Shown here: one piece after another, positions 40,565 to 54,200 of the stretch
Layout: each line of letters begins with the position of its first letter
Numbering within the stretch: the first letter of the stretch is position 1
Assembly: GCA_964007475.1 (NCBI GenBank)
Contig: OZ023274.1
Span: forward strand, 100,201,322-100,265,321
Source: Hybos culiciformis
Lineage: Eukaryota > Arthropoda > Insecta > Diptera > Hybotidae
DNA length: 64,000 bases
Reading direction: 5' to 3'
Program-made: the position numbers and the translations under genes
The notes under the pieces: model-generated
Told to the model about the DNA's origin: nothing
Databases searched by the model: none
The model's input: the letters and a program-made list of their open reading frames with translations, nothing else

Positions 40565-41042
40565 AAATACATATAAAAATGCTTCAAAAATGTGTAGCAA
40601 ATGAATTCTAGCTTAATTTGCTACTCGAAAAACATAATTTTTAAAACTATTAGATATTTTCCTCTGCTATGACAAAATAGAAAATTTTGATAACGTCATT
40701 AACAAGTTCGATTTGAACTATATGCATAGCAAAAAATATACAAAAAATAAATCTGCCGCAGCTATTTGTTTTTTAAGTGAATTTATAATGAATATATTAA
40801 ATTTTATACTTGAAAATTAAAATTGTTTAAAATTCTAAAAGAAAACCATAAAAACACGATATATGTGTATTTATTTTTTTGTATTATCAAAACAGAAACT
40901 CATAAAAACTTTATTATGACAAATTAATATTGATTTATGTTCATAAATCATAAATTTTCAGATCATTTTCTAGATATACCTACAACATTATTATGTTCAT
41001 ATTTTTTTAAGTTTGCACATTTTAAGTAGCTAATCAACAAAA

Positions 41043-41053
41043 ATGTTAACCCG
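41043..41053 (+). CDS. 11-nt first coding exon of channel gene B
   Basis: ATG TTA ACC CG followed by GTAAGT (41054). It ends in phase 2, as needed by the exon starting at 41764 with A. It has the same length and phase as the first exons proposed for genes C and E. Confidence 0.65.
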
Positions 41054-44000
41054 GTAAGTATCAAATTAAATAAGATCATGCATGTTTATTGATATTTTTT
41101 GTGTGTTTAACTCTGTGATCAGAATGAAAAACAACTAATCTACATAATATATTAGAGAAAAAAATTATATTTAAAATCTTATAAACCTGTCTCAGTATTA
41201 AATATTTTCTATTTGATCTAAAAGAATGAAATTAAATTTTCGAAAATTTGTGAGCCACAACTTCGTTTTTCACTGTGATTAGTTAAGTATATATTTACTT
41301 TAGATTTATAGATAGGTGATAATAAATTTTTCTTCAATTCAAATTTGGACACTATCCTGTTTGGCCACAGAATTATTAATTTATATATCTAAATACAAAA
41401 TTTATACATATACTAAACTCTATTTTTAGATTTAATTTTTTTTTAGTTTTTATAATTATAATTGAATCATAATCAAAGTTTTTTAATTAAACCGTAGATT
41501 TAATGTGCCATTGAAATTCCAAAACAATTAATTTACTAATATGTTTTTCCAAAAAGTTAGAATCTTTATTAACAAACATTTGTATCTAGCAAATTTAGTT
41601 ATTAATAGGATTTTGTAGAACTTTTCATGCCAGAAAATTGTTACATAAATTTTACTTAATATTAGTCAAAAGGAATTAAATTGTAAATAAATGTAGGATT
41701 TCCGTTTTTTTTTTAATCAACTATTCTAAATTCATATTTTAATTGTATACATTTTTTGGTTAGATTCCATTTAGCGGAAAAATCGGACAACAAATTGGAA
41801 AATAAATACTTTAAAAATGTTGCAATGAAAAAACCAACATTTAGAGAAAATATACGAGAATTTTGCAGCAATACAACTTTTCACGGTAAACTTGGTGGCA
41901 TAATTTCTTTTATTTTTTTTTGCGAAATTTAATAAAAATTATGTAATTTCCTACAGGTTTAAAATTTATCTCGAATGGCCGAATTAGTTACACAGAAAGG
42001 TAAATATTGTCCTTAATAATTATATACGATATGTATAGTTTTCAGAATATCTTCATTTTATCTTCTTTTTTTTAATAATATTGTGCCCGAAAAATTATGA
42101 TTAACATATACATATATAAAATGTAATCAGATTTCAACTATTTATTTATTGTGTTTATTAAATTCAAAAGTAACTTGTAAAAAGATAAACTTATTTAGTT
42201 TCATATTTTACATGTATACATTGTTTTCTATTTTCTGAGTGCCTGTACATTTTATTTAATAACTTCTATACTAGTATATAATGTTTTGGCTGGAAATATT
42301 ATATTTTATCCTAAAAAGTCGCTTATCAGTCATGTATTAACTTAATTCTTGAAACCGGAATCACATAAGCTTTCATAATAATAATAAAAATAATAATAAT
42401 AATTCATTTTATTTCAATTAATATGGGTATAATATGTACATAAGCTTTCATATTTTAAGCTGATGTCCGTAAATTCCTATTAATTTTAATTTTTTTTTCA
42501 ATTTTTCCTATCTTTGTAGATTATTTTTTGCAATTTCATTCTTATTGGTTTCAACAGGTGTGGGATATTTTACATGGAGAGCCTACAGAAAATGGGCGCA
42601 AACACCTGTATTTATAGGAATTAATCCAACACCAACATTTATAAATGAAATACCATTTCCAGCTGTGACAATTTGTAATATGAATCAGGCTTTGAAAAGT
42701 CAAGTTAAATCATTTAATGAGTTTAGTATTTTAAAAAAATTTTATCATAAATTATTGTAAATTAATAAAATCAATTTAATTGCAGAGACACTGAAGAACA
42801 CGGTTTACTTCAAATACTTTGTGGAAAAGAAAGTGATATAAATTATGAAAAAATAAATTTCAATTATACTTCATCGTTGGGAAACACAAATTGGAGAAAC
42901 TTTGAAGATTTTATTTATGAGGTACACAAGTACATATATGGTATTATACGTAAATGTAGATAAATAATCATGTAATTTCAATTTCTAAAAACACAATATT
43001 TTTGTACAAATTTCTGCTGGATGATTTCGACTATGTAAATAATTTTCATAAAAAATCTATGTTTAGGTAGCTCAACCTTGCCACAAAATGTTGTTACAAT
43101 GTAAATTTGCTTCAATTTCAATGAACTGTTCAGAAATTTTCAGAGAAGTATTAACCGATGAAGGATTATGTTGCAGCTTTAACTCTGTTCATTTAACATA
43201 TTTATTTTCAAATTCGTCAGGGTATATTTACAATGTCAAAAATGGCTAGTTTATTAATTAATATACTTTTTTCAGGGTTAACTATCCTGAAGATGGATTA
43301 GTCCAAGGTGGAGCAATTCCAGTAAATTGGAATCCAGAAAAAGGATATCCGAAAAAGTTACCAGCTCTTTTTTATCCTCGGAAAGCCTTGGGCAAGTGAA
43401 TCTAATAAACTTTGGTATCACATAAAGTTTCAGTCTCATAAAGTTAATGTACAAAATAACAAAAAAAAATTATATTGTATTTTAATTTCTAGGCACTGGA
43501 GTAACAATGGGATTGAGTATTGTGTTGGATGCTGACATCAACGATTACTTTTGCAGTTCAACAAACGGTGCTGGATTTAAAATTGCAATTCATAGTCCTA
43601 TTGAAATGCCAAATATTAAAGAAACTGGTATTAGTGTTGAAGTTGGTGTTGAAGCACGAATTCGTATTACGCCTGAATTAGACGTTGCTTCTAACAGTAT
43701 TCGCAGCATTCATATTAAAAATCGCCATTGTGTATTTAATGATGAACGTCAGTTACATCAATTTAATACATATACTCGCCGGAATTGTGAAATGGAATGT
43801 GAAGCTGAAACACTTGCCCGCGAGTGTAACTGCATACGTTATTATATGCCAATAATACGACCCAACATAACAATTTGCGGGCTAGATCATTTAAATTGTG
43901 CTAATATTATAACATTAATGTCACGATTAACTTTTAGGGATAATAATCTTAATTGTAATGAACGTTGCATGCCAAGTTGTTTTGATTTGTCTTATCAACA

Positions 44001-44591
44001 AGATGTTTTCTCTACACCCATTACTATGGGTGAGTTCCAAATTAAGGACAAGATTCTGAAGAAAATGTCCGCGAAATATGTCAGCAGAAGTGTGACAATA
44101 CTCAATTTTTTTTATAAGGAAAATGCATTTTATGGTCAAAAGAAAGAGGAGTTTACAGGAATGACCGAGTTTTTATGTAGGTTTATAAGCTTTCTATAAA
44201 ATTAAACATTAAATATTATATAAAAATAAACATTAAATATTTTTGCAGTCTTAAAACTAACAGACAAATCGCAATCTCTTCAAGAGGCAGAACCTTAAAT
44301 AATAATTTATTTGAGTTCTTATTTGTTCACGATATTTTAATTGAATAGTTTAGTTAAATTTTTATCATTAATTCAATTAAAACATGGTAAAAATAATTAT
44401 TTCAACTTTAAAATAATAAAATTTTTATTTAAATTTTAGCTGATACCGGAGGCCTGATGGGATTGTTTTTGGGATTCAGTTGTATATCACTTGTCGAAGT
44501 GTTTTATTATGTTACTTTAAGACCACTATGTGCTAAATGGAGATATAAAAAACAAAAAAGTAATTTGAAAAAGGAAATTTCTAGTATTTAA
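41043..44591 (+). CDS. DEG/ENaC (pickpocket-type) channel gene B, nine exons
   Basis: Exons: 41043-41053 (micro-exon, MLT+), 41764-41885, 41957-41999, 42520-42720, 42786-42921, 43067-43221, 43276-43391, 43493-44176 and 44440-44591. They total 1620 nt, 539 aa, with all phases consistent. The N-terminal domain holds EFCSNTTFHGLKF. TM1 follows, then FPAVTICNMNQ, a Cys-rich extracellular domain (LCCSFNSVHL; CEMECEAETLARECNC; CMPSCFDLSYQ), then TM2 with GLFLGFSC. It shares intron positions with gene A, including the split at the start of exon 43067, but has one extra intron inside the N-terminal HG|L motif. The intron at 43392 uses a GC donor (G|GCAAGT). The large exon is close to that of A. The 11-nt first exon is inferred from phase, position and the consensus donor GTAAGT. 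Confidence 0.9.
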
Positions 44592-47308
44592 TCTCATGAT
44601 CATTTATTAATTTTATGATTTATACTATCATATAATAAAATCTGGTGTTAAAATTAATATCTAATATTTGATAATAATCGCTGATATTTATATACTTGTT
44701 ACATACATAATTTTGTTGTTCGACAAACGTACATTCTTGTAATTACCTTAAGTTTTTATATTTATAATTTAAATTAAATAAATTTTTTTTTCTCAAAATT
44801 TTGAATTAAATTATACTTAATTAAGCATACTTTTAATTTCTTAATTTATTTGTATGGTATTTAGAGCAAGAAGGACGTAACTCTATTTTGTTATTTTTGA
44901 TATACCTATTCAAGTTTTTCTGTTTTTATTTAAAGATTTTTAAGGTCTTTAGAGCCAGAAAATAAATTGTTCAAAAAACAAATACGGTCAAGAAAATATA
45001 CATTATTTTTTCAAATATTTCAATTATTTCAAAAGTTGACTTTTAAGACTTACGCCTATCTTGCTAAGTATAAGGCAGTATAACTGTAAGTAGTGTTCAG
45101 CAGCATTATAATTATGGGTCCAAAATAAAGAATTGAAAAATTTTATGGAGAAAATTAAGCCAATTTGTGACAATAGATTTGCAAGATCAAAAATTGATGT
45201 ATCACTATTTTTAAAACATATACATACCTATGTAAATTAAAAATACTATTATACATATGCTCATACCAAGAAAAAATAAAGATTATTTTACCACTTTGAG
45301 CCATAAATTTAATCAAGCCATGAGTTTTATACTATAGGTATCCTCTTTTAATGCAAAACTACTTAACTGAGTATTAAGAAATAATTGTGGTTACGAATTT
45401 TTAATTTTAAATAAAGGCTTGGATTTATGTTATAAAATATCTTGTCGTGCGTTATAGACTATATTTACGAAAATAAATGTGGAAAGACTGCACCATGCAA
45501 AGTTGCAAATAATACTAAATTATTTAACTACGCAAAACAAAACAAATTTTTATTAGATAACTTTTTTAATTTTTTCTCTTATATTTTGATTTCAATGATC
45601 TCATTCTTTTAGTGGAACACATAAATTACTTTTTTTTCACCAGATTGCCGAAAAATACATTTTCTTATTCATTTTGAAATTGCGCAAATATCGAATCGAT
45701 TTTTTTTATGAAATTTTCAAAAATAGTTTTTCAATTAATTATTTTGATTTATGTGGTTCGAGACGCGATATACATACATGTGTACCTCTCTATACTTGTG
45801 AACACATACTTACCATAATGAAGTTATTGTGAGTATAAAATTTAATCATCTTTTTTAAATGAGTATTTAATTTTAAATGAACTTGAGAATAATATTCTTT
45901 ATTTGTTTCGTAGGTCGTATTTATAAAAATAAATATATTTTACTAGTTGTCTTATATTAAATACTTATAGTTTATAAATATGTACTTAGAAAATATTATT
46001 ATAACTTAACATACTTAACATAGCTTATATACCTTGAACAATATTTAAAAAGGAAAACAAAGAAACACTAAAATGCAACCTCAACCCTTACCCATATAAT
46101 GGTTACTTATATTTATTACAGCATTGCATATGAATCACATTTTAGGTTCGAATTCATAACCTTGGTTAATAACAAAAAATATTATAAAAAATTCGCGAAT
46201 TTAAAAATGAATTCTTTTGTAAATTTAGCTTCCGATTTTTGCAAACTAAAGCAACGAAAATTTTTTATTAAAATACTTAATTGTTAAACACCAATCACGC
46301 AAGGTAAATAAAAAAAGAACATTATTTTTATCATTTCACACAAATTATAAAACATATGTTATGTGTTTTATGTTTATGTTAATTTTATTGTCTGTTTAAT
46401 GGTATAACTCAATTTTTTACAAGAATGTCATATCATGGTGCCAAAATCTAATATATAAATTATAAATAATATATGTATATGAAGTATAGGTATGTTAAAC
46501 GTTTCCAGAGAATTTACTTTCATTTTTTATATTAATTACAGGAATTAATGTATAAAATACTATTTTATATACCATATTTACAAATATAAGTATACATATG
46601 TATAACTTGCCCGAAAAATTTGTAATGTCTTTTGGCTTGAAAGTTGAGCTTTCTCATAGTTATTTTATGATACATAAGAATAAATTTAGAATTGGAATTA
46701 GGTATAAAAAAGAATCTTCGAAGAAATTTTAAAAACTAAAATTAGTGAAAATCAATTTAAAGAAAACTATGATAATTTTATTTATCTTTATTGTTGTTAT
46801 TTCACTGTACAAACTGTACAACTATTTCATTACTGTGTCCTTAACAGTTTGAAATGTCTCGCAAAACTTTTATTTTCGAACTATTTCCATCAAAATATTG
46901 TTTCCTGAAATTCCAACCTTCATAAAAGATAAACTTACAAAAAAGAAACATCAAAACTAAAACATTAACTATTTGTGCTTAGTTTTTTTGTATGCTATTT
47001 TTATTTATCAAGCTTTAATACATGTGACAATAATATAATATAATAAAGTTATTTAATGTTAGTGAACTCGCAAAAAATGTTTTAAAAAAATATATAATTT
47101 TTGCCACTCATTATTATGATGTTATAAATCTCTTATAATATTACGTATTGTTTTGTGTATATTAGAAGTTGAAAAAAAAGTGAAAAAATACGCGAAAATA
47201 TTCTCATTTAATTAGTAATATTTTGAAGCTGGGAGAAGAACCATAATATTCATAAATCGTGAAATAGTTCGATAATAATAATTTTATTATTTAGACTTTT
47301 CCGTATAA
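44592..47308. other. Intergenic DNA between channel genes B and C
   Basis: AT-rich, no gene seen. The AATAAA-like signals soon after 44600 could serve gene B. The ORF at 46099-46287 is not supported. The promoter of gene C should lie in the last few hundred bases, but no clear TATA box was identified. Confidence 0.4.
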
Positions 47309-47319
47309 ATGGCTTCTCA
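47309..47319 (+). CDS. 11-nt first coding exon of channel gene C
   Basis: ATG GCT TCT CA followed by GTAAGT (47320). Phase 2 joins to G at 48016 to give MASQQNNKE. It is the best placed start upstream of the acceptor at 48014-48015. Confidence 0.65.
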
Positions 47320-50309
47320 GTAAGTCTGATGTATATGTATCATTATTATTTGTTGAGTTTTTTAAATTAAAAATTTGTTCAATTCTAATTTTTTATTTCA
47401 TTCATATTTATGTCAAATTTATCTCCTATTTGATTTAATAAATTCTATTTCAGCCGGTTAAGACTTTATTTGACTGTATATTTATTATCAAGGTTATATT
47501 TGGTTCGATAGCTCAAAAATTAGAAGAGCTTACAAAATAGATTTCAAATATTTCTTCCACTAACTTGAAATCGTATTCTATCGTTATGTACAAGTGGATT
47601 GAACGGCAGTTGGAAATATAAAATAAAAACACATTCGTTTCCTACACTGACCTCATGATTTTTCATGAAAATGTCATTAATCAAAAATGAAATGAATACT
47701 ATTAGTAATATATAAGTAGTTGTATATACATTATAATAATAATTAGTAAGGTGTGAACGTTATTAAATTAAATGAAACAATGAAAGAAATTTAATTAAAA
47801 AGCATTCGTTTATGCATGCATGTTCGATAAAAAAATATCATAAAAAGTAAGGTCCCAAACCGCTTACTAAATGTACATTGTACATTATAGATTTATGTTT
47901 TTTGAATATTCACATTTTATAATTTAATTTCCTTAGTGATATCATTCATATAAACATTTTCTTTAAATAAAAGCATTTTCCCCATCAAAATTTTTATAAA
48001 TTTCTTGTTTTCCAGGCAAAATAATAAAGAAACAAATGAAACTGAATTAGAAAATGAAGGAAAAAATGTAAATAATAGTAAAGCAAAGAAACCAACATGT
48101 GTTGGCGATGCCAAAGATTTCTGTGATAATACAACCTGTCACGGTCTAAGATATACTATGGATTATGATATATCATATACTGAAAGGTATAGTTTCAAAT
48201 AGATTATCTCGACTTAAAAAAAATTTAAAACAGTCAACTAAAATTTGAAAATTTCTTCCAGAATATTATTTGTTATCACTTGTATCCTGGGTTTAATTGG
48301 TGTTATTTATTTTGCACGAAAAACTCTTATAAAATGGGAAAAAGAGCCAGTATTTACAACAATTAGTTCAGTACCATCAAATATCACAGAAATACCATTT
48401 CCAGCGATTACTATTTGCAATACGAATCAAGTATTGAACAGTAAAATAAAAAATTTTAAAAAGTTAGATATCAGCAAGGCAAATTAGTATCTTTTATTTA
48501 ATTGATTTGCAAATATAAAAATTTGGATAATTTTTTTATTTTCTATTAAGGAATTCAAGTGAAATGGGTTTTGTGCAAAATATTTGCAGTGATAAAACTG
48601 GCTTCGATTGGTCTGCACTGACAGCTGATGATTTTAATGAAGATGAATCAAATCCATATGTTTCTTGGAAAAGTTTTAAAAAATTTTTAGAGAATGTTTC
48701 ACTTCCTTGTTCAGAACTAATATTATATTGTAAATTTGGTGGGTTAGCAGCAAATTGTGACGATCTTTTTCAGCCAGTTATATCTGACGGAGGTTATTGC
48801 TGTGTCTTTAATGTTGTACATTTTGATCTTTTGTTCAAGGTTAAAGCAAGGTAAATTTTTGTATAAATTAGCTTACATAAGTCTACAATTTTAAATACAT
48901 TTCCGAATAAAGTAGACTCGTTCAATTTTATGTAAAATTTAGCAATTTAAACAATTGATTAAATTTTAATTTGTAGAAGCCCAAGAATTACAGAATCAAT
49001 GCCTGTATTATGGACACCTGAGAATGGATATTCACTTGAACCAGAAGATCCAGATGAAACTGATTATTATCCCAAGCGCGGAAAAGGTGATAAGTGTTCT
49101 ATATTTCAAATTAATAAAAATTCTCGTCCCATCCCATAGGCGACATTATTGCATAATTTCTGAGTAACAGAAGTCGAAGAATTATAATCCCTGTCGATAA
49201 AAACTCTCGATCCGTAGGGAATTTCTGTTTTTTTTTTTTTTTACAAATAAGAACACGATGTAATTATGTCTAAAAAATAAAATTGTAATTTGTTAGGAAG
49301 TGGTATTACAACAGGATTTTCTGTAATATTGGATGCAAAAGTCAATGATCACTATTGTTTATTAGGATATGGTAGCGGTTTTTTTGTAGCAGTGCATAAG
49401 TAAGTCACAATTTTTTTCTTTTTTTAACAACTAAATCTAAAATCTCTGGATGTTTGCAGCCCAGTAGAGATTCCATTTGTCAAAGACATTGGTATTGTCA
49501 TCGAACCAGGAACAGAAAATCGAGTTCGATTAACACCGGAATTGTATACAGCGACAGATGAAATTTTTCATTATTCGGTTGAAAAAAGGCGGTGTCAGTT
49601 TCAAGAAGAACACAAATTAAAAGCTTTTGAGATTTACACTCAAAAAAATTGTTTCTTAGAATGTGGAGCTGAAAAAATAATAGAATTTTGTAATTGTTCT
49701 CATTTCTTTATGCCTAATTTATTCAATAGCACTATTTGCAGTCACAAACTAATGAATTGTGCACGACTGTCTGCTGCTGATGATGCTTGTGGCACTTTAT
49801 GCAAGCCAAGTTGTTTTGATTTAGTATATAGTCAAGATTTGACATCAACTAATATTAATTACATTGATGACATTAGGAAAAAAGTTGGAAAAAATATTAC
49901 CGTCGAATATGTTCGAAAAAATATTGCGGTATTAAATTTTTATTATAAAGAACATATGTTTTATGCTTTCAAAAAAACTGAATTGACAACTTTGGCTGAT
50001 TTTCTTTGTAAGTTATTTATATAAATATTATTTTTGATATGCTTATATTACATACATAACATATATTATACATTATACAACGAATTATTCTTCTTCTACA
50101 ATCGTTGCACCTTCGAATAATTATTGCTCCTAAAATTTTCATTCTTACTTTTTTTTGCAGCTAATATCGGTGGTTTGATGGGATTATTTCTTGGTTTTAG
50201 TAGCATCACTGGTATAGAAGTTCTTTATTATTTTGGTTTACGTCCAATTTTCTTAAATCATCGCTACAACAGAGAAAGGAGATCAATCAAAAATGAATTA
50301 TCAATATGA
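47309..50309 (+). CDS. DEG/ENaC (pickpocket-type) channel gene C
   Basis: Exons: 47309-47319 (micro-exon, MAS+), 48016-48186, 48262-48462, 48551-48850, 48977-49086, 49297-49399, 49460-50007 and 50161-50309. They total 1593 nt, 530 aa, with all phases consistent. The cytoplasmic N terminus contains KDFCDNTTCHGLRYTMDY. TM1 follows, then FPAITICNTNQ, a Cys-rich extracellular domain (GGYCCVFNVVHFD; CFLECGAEKIIEFCNC; CGTLCKPSCFDLVYSQ), then TM2 with NIGGLMGLFLGFSS. The Cys that follows GFS in the other members is Ser here. Compared with A and B, the exon after TM1 is fused (300 nt, one exon instead of two) and an extra intron interrupts the extracellular domain at AVH|N. Gene D has the same pattern, so C and D form one subfamily. 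Confidence 0.92.
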
Positions 50310-51212
50310 AAAAATATGTCATTCAGTTTTTTTATATTTTTAATGTTACTGCTGAAAATTATTATTAAAAAAAAAATAATTAAAATGTTTTTCTTGAGAG
50401 AAATTTAAAAATTATTAAAATTAATTTTTCAGTTTCAGTATAGTCATACTCAATTTTCTTTTTATTAAACACGAAAAAATGAATACGATATACATATTTC
50501 GAATGGTTAATACTTATTAAAGCTTGGTTCTGGTGTTCATTTGGGGTTTTAAGATTAAGGTTAGTCATGAAAGACTAGAATCATAATTGTTCCGTTTTTT
50601 TTGACATGTTTCCACGGTTTTTTTTTAACATGTTTTCCAACAAATTTGATAATATAATATCCAACCTATATTTTTTAAATACATACATTTATTCGTTTAA
50701 TTTTCTTCTAAAAAAAACAAACTATCGGCTTTTTTCTTGTAATGACTGATCAGATCAGTGTTAAATAAATATTATATAAAATTATTATAACCTCATAATA
50801 CATTGAGATTTTACTTCTCTAATAGTTTACGCCAAATTTATTCAGCGGTGTAACTAAATAAAGGAATTTCTTTTCAACAATGTCTCCAAAAATTGTACAA
50901 TATATTAATATTCTTTGATAAAATTTTATCAAACAATATATTTATATCGATTTATAGAAATAGGAATTATATTGTAAATAAGTATATTAATATACGTTTG
51001 AATGAACATATAAATTTCTCAAATTAAATATTTTAATAAGTAGGTACATCGAATACTCTTATAAAATGATGTCATTAAAATTTTAGTATAGAGAGATTTT
51101 GAAAATGTTAAGATATTTGTAGAGAACATTAATCATTAGTAATTTAAAGACCGTGGAAGATATTTAATCGAATAACGCACATAATACGTTAATAAATATT
51201 TGTACCATTTGT
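50310..51212. other. Intergenic DNA between genes C and D
   Basis: AT-rich, no gene seen. It would hold the gene D promoter if the first exon at 51213 is right. Confidence 0.35.
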
Positions 51213-51223
51213 ATGAGTCTACT
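51213..51223 (+). CDS. Candidate 11-nt first coding exon of channel gene D
   Basis: ATG AGT CTA CT followed by GTAAGT (51224). It has the same length, phase and donor as the starts of B, C and E, and would join to A at 55149. It lies 3.9 kb away across repeats. A rival is ATG ATA AG|GTAAGT at 53239-53246 (8 nt, also phase 2). Confidence 0.35.
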
Positions 51224-54200
51224 GTAAGTTAAATTTTTTGTCTAAGAAAATTTATATAATATATATAAATAAATTCAAAAATATTTTTTTACAAAATGAA
51301 AGTAACAGGATTTAGTGTACTAATAATTTCACAGATTGCCTGTTATACACTGAAATAATCTAAAAGACCACTTCAGAAACATTTGCCGGCCAGCCGGTGA
51401 ATGAGTTTTGTTTTTGTTTTCGAATGTTTTATGTTTTTATAGCTTTTATTGAACTATGTACTTGCACACATATTTTTTAAAAATATTGAAATTTTATTTA
51501 AAGATTTTGTCTCTTATTTCGAGTCACTTAAATAAAATAAATAGAGTGCGATTGTTGTATAGGAAATTTTAGGGTTGGTGACGAAATTCCTTATGCCAAA
51601 ATTTTTTATCCAAAATTCTTTTTCCAAAATTCACTATGGACAAAATCCACTGTGGACAAAATTCACTATGGACAAAATTCATTAGGGACAAAATTCGCTG
51701 TGGACAAAATTCATTAGGGACAAAATTCATTAGGGATAAAATTCATTAGGGACAAAATTCTTTAAAAAAATATTTTTAATTAAAAAAATTAAAAAAAAAA
51801 GCGTTTCGGAAAAATGGGGACGGCTGCCGTAATTTTTTTTGGAAAAGGTCAAATTTTTTGGAAAAGGTCACCTACCCTGTTTCTTTATTTTTTCAATTTA
51901 AAGTAGGTTTGGTAGGTACCGACTAACTCACCACGTCCTGGGTCCCTATGTAACGCAGAGAGTGAATTGAATTTTAATAAAAATGTAGAATTTTACAAAA
52001 AGAGTGTAGGCTTAAGTACTATAAAATATAGAATACGATATTACGGTAGTGATGTACCTTCGAAAAAATATAAAAGATCAGTAAATATAAAAGACAATTG
52101 AAATAAAATATACCTAAAGAAATTTATATAATTAAGTTCTTGATTGTTCTTATTAAAATTTAATAAAATATTATGTATTATCATTAAGTGTTTGGCAGTG
52201 ATACAGTATAGTGAATAAAAGGAAAAAATAATTAATAGAGTCATACTACAAGAATTTTTTCATAGTGAATTTTATCCATAGCGAATTTTGTCCATAGTGA
52301 ATTTTGTCCATGGTAAATTTATTCCATAGTGAATTTTGTCCATAGTGAATTTTAAAAAAAGAACTATTTTCGAAAAAAAAGAATTTTGACCATTTGAATT
52401 TTCGGATGAGGAATATCGTCACGATCCCGAAATTTTATGTTTGTATAGTAAATTTGTATGTTTTGTTGCAGTAGTTCAGAGCTGTAAAATTTCAAATACT
52501 TTTGTATTAAGTATACTAGTAAGGATTACAAAGTAATTGTATTTGAAAAAGTAATCAATACTTTTCTTAATAAGGAATTGTATTTAGAAAAGTATTGATT
52601 ACAAAGTAATTGTATTTAAAAAGGAATCAATACTTTTTTTAAAAAGGAATTATATTTAGAAAAGTATTGATTACAAAGTAATTAGATTTAAAAACGAATC
52701 AATACTTTTTTTAAAAAGGAATTATATTTAGAAAAATATTGATTACAAAATAATTGTATTTAAAATGGAATCAATACTTTTCTAAAAAGTAATTGTATTT
52801 AGAAAAGTATTGTTTAGAAAGTAATTAGATTTGAAAAGGAATCAATAAATCAAAGGACAAATTAATCTTTTATATTTTTTATTAAGTACATTTATCCTGA
52901 TTGCTCTGCAAACGGGTTATTAAAAACTTTCAATCTAATAATTAAAACTCTTTGTAATTTTTGTATCAATCCAATATCATTTATTAACAGCAATAATTAT
53001 AAAGGTTCATTTAAATATTAATTACAATTAATATTTAATTAGGATTTTAATATTTATTTCAATTTTACTTTTTTTTTTTATTATTTTTAAGTAAAGTGAG
53101 AAGCAACAACATAGATACTTGTTCAAACAGAACTTTCAAAAACTGTCGACCTGACTGCTCAGCCATCATAATAAGTCAAATAATACTTTCTATTTCATTT
53201 GCATTCTTTTAGGTAAGTAATTAATAAGGCAATCATTCATGATAAGGTAAGTATTCAAGTATATCATAACAAGGTAAGTAGGTATATACAGTATCAAAGA
53301 TCGAAGAAATCGACAAATTATAATACATATTTCCGATTTTCCCATGCTTAGTTCTTTATGTTCAAACGATTTCGGTCATAAGCCTACAACTTCCACATTG
53401 AAGAAAAAATTCATTTTGCGATGGACAATTTTTTTTAAACAATTTTTCCTTATCTGGGAAATTATTGAAAATAACTTTGATATAAAAAAAAAAATTAATT
53501 TTCTATGATAGGAAATGTTAAATTAAGTTGAGATCTTATTATTGATTTCACGATGGTTCAAAATTATAATTAAACATGCCTTACAGGCATAGTAGGAGAT
53601 AAAGTATTCACCAATTAAGTATATATGAAAAAAGTATATATAAAATATTATACTTCATTGCATTTTCCGAAATTAAATAAGTAATGGAACAAATTCGCAA
53701 CAAAATATTATACGTTTTTGAAGAAAAAACCAAAAAACTTTCTTTCATTTTCAAAAAGTAATTAAATAAGGAATTTAGACCACATTTTTATTTATAACTT
53801 TTATATATCAAATGAAATAATAATTTAAATAATAGTTACTTTCATAAAATAAGTTCTAAATTAATTATAAGTTTTACATAAAAAAAATTTTTTATTAAAA
53901 ATTAACATGTTAAATTTTATGAACAAAATTGATGATTAGTCATAAATTATGATCTTGAACTTGACTTATATATATAGTATATACATCAATAAAATCGTTG
54001 GTTGGTGTTATATAAATTTTGATTTAAATACTCAATATTAATTAAATTAGCTGCTAAATTATGCACAGTATTTGTGTACATTTATATATAAACATTTGGT
54101 ATATTAACTATGTGTAACAACTCGAACCTTCAGTATCTTCAGAACTCTAAATCTCGTAATTTTTAAAATAATAATTTGTTAATTTAATAAGGTGAATTAA

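Noticed and set aside
53239..53246. 8-nt alternative first exon for gene D (ATGATAAG before GTAAGT)
   Set aside because: The phase fits, but the length differs from the 11 nt seen in B, C and E; kept only as a rival to 51213.
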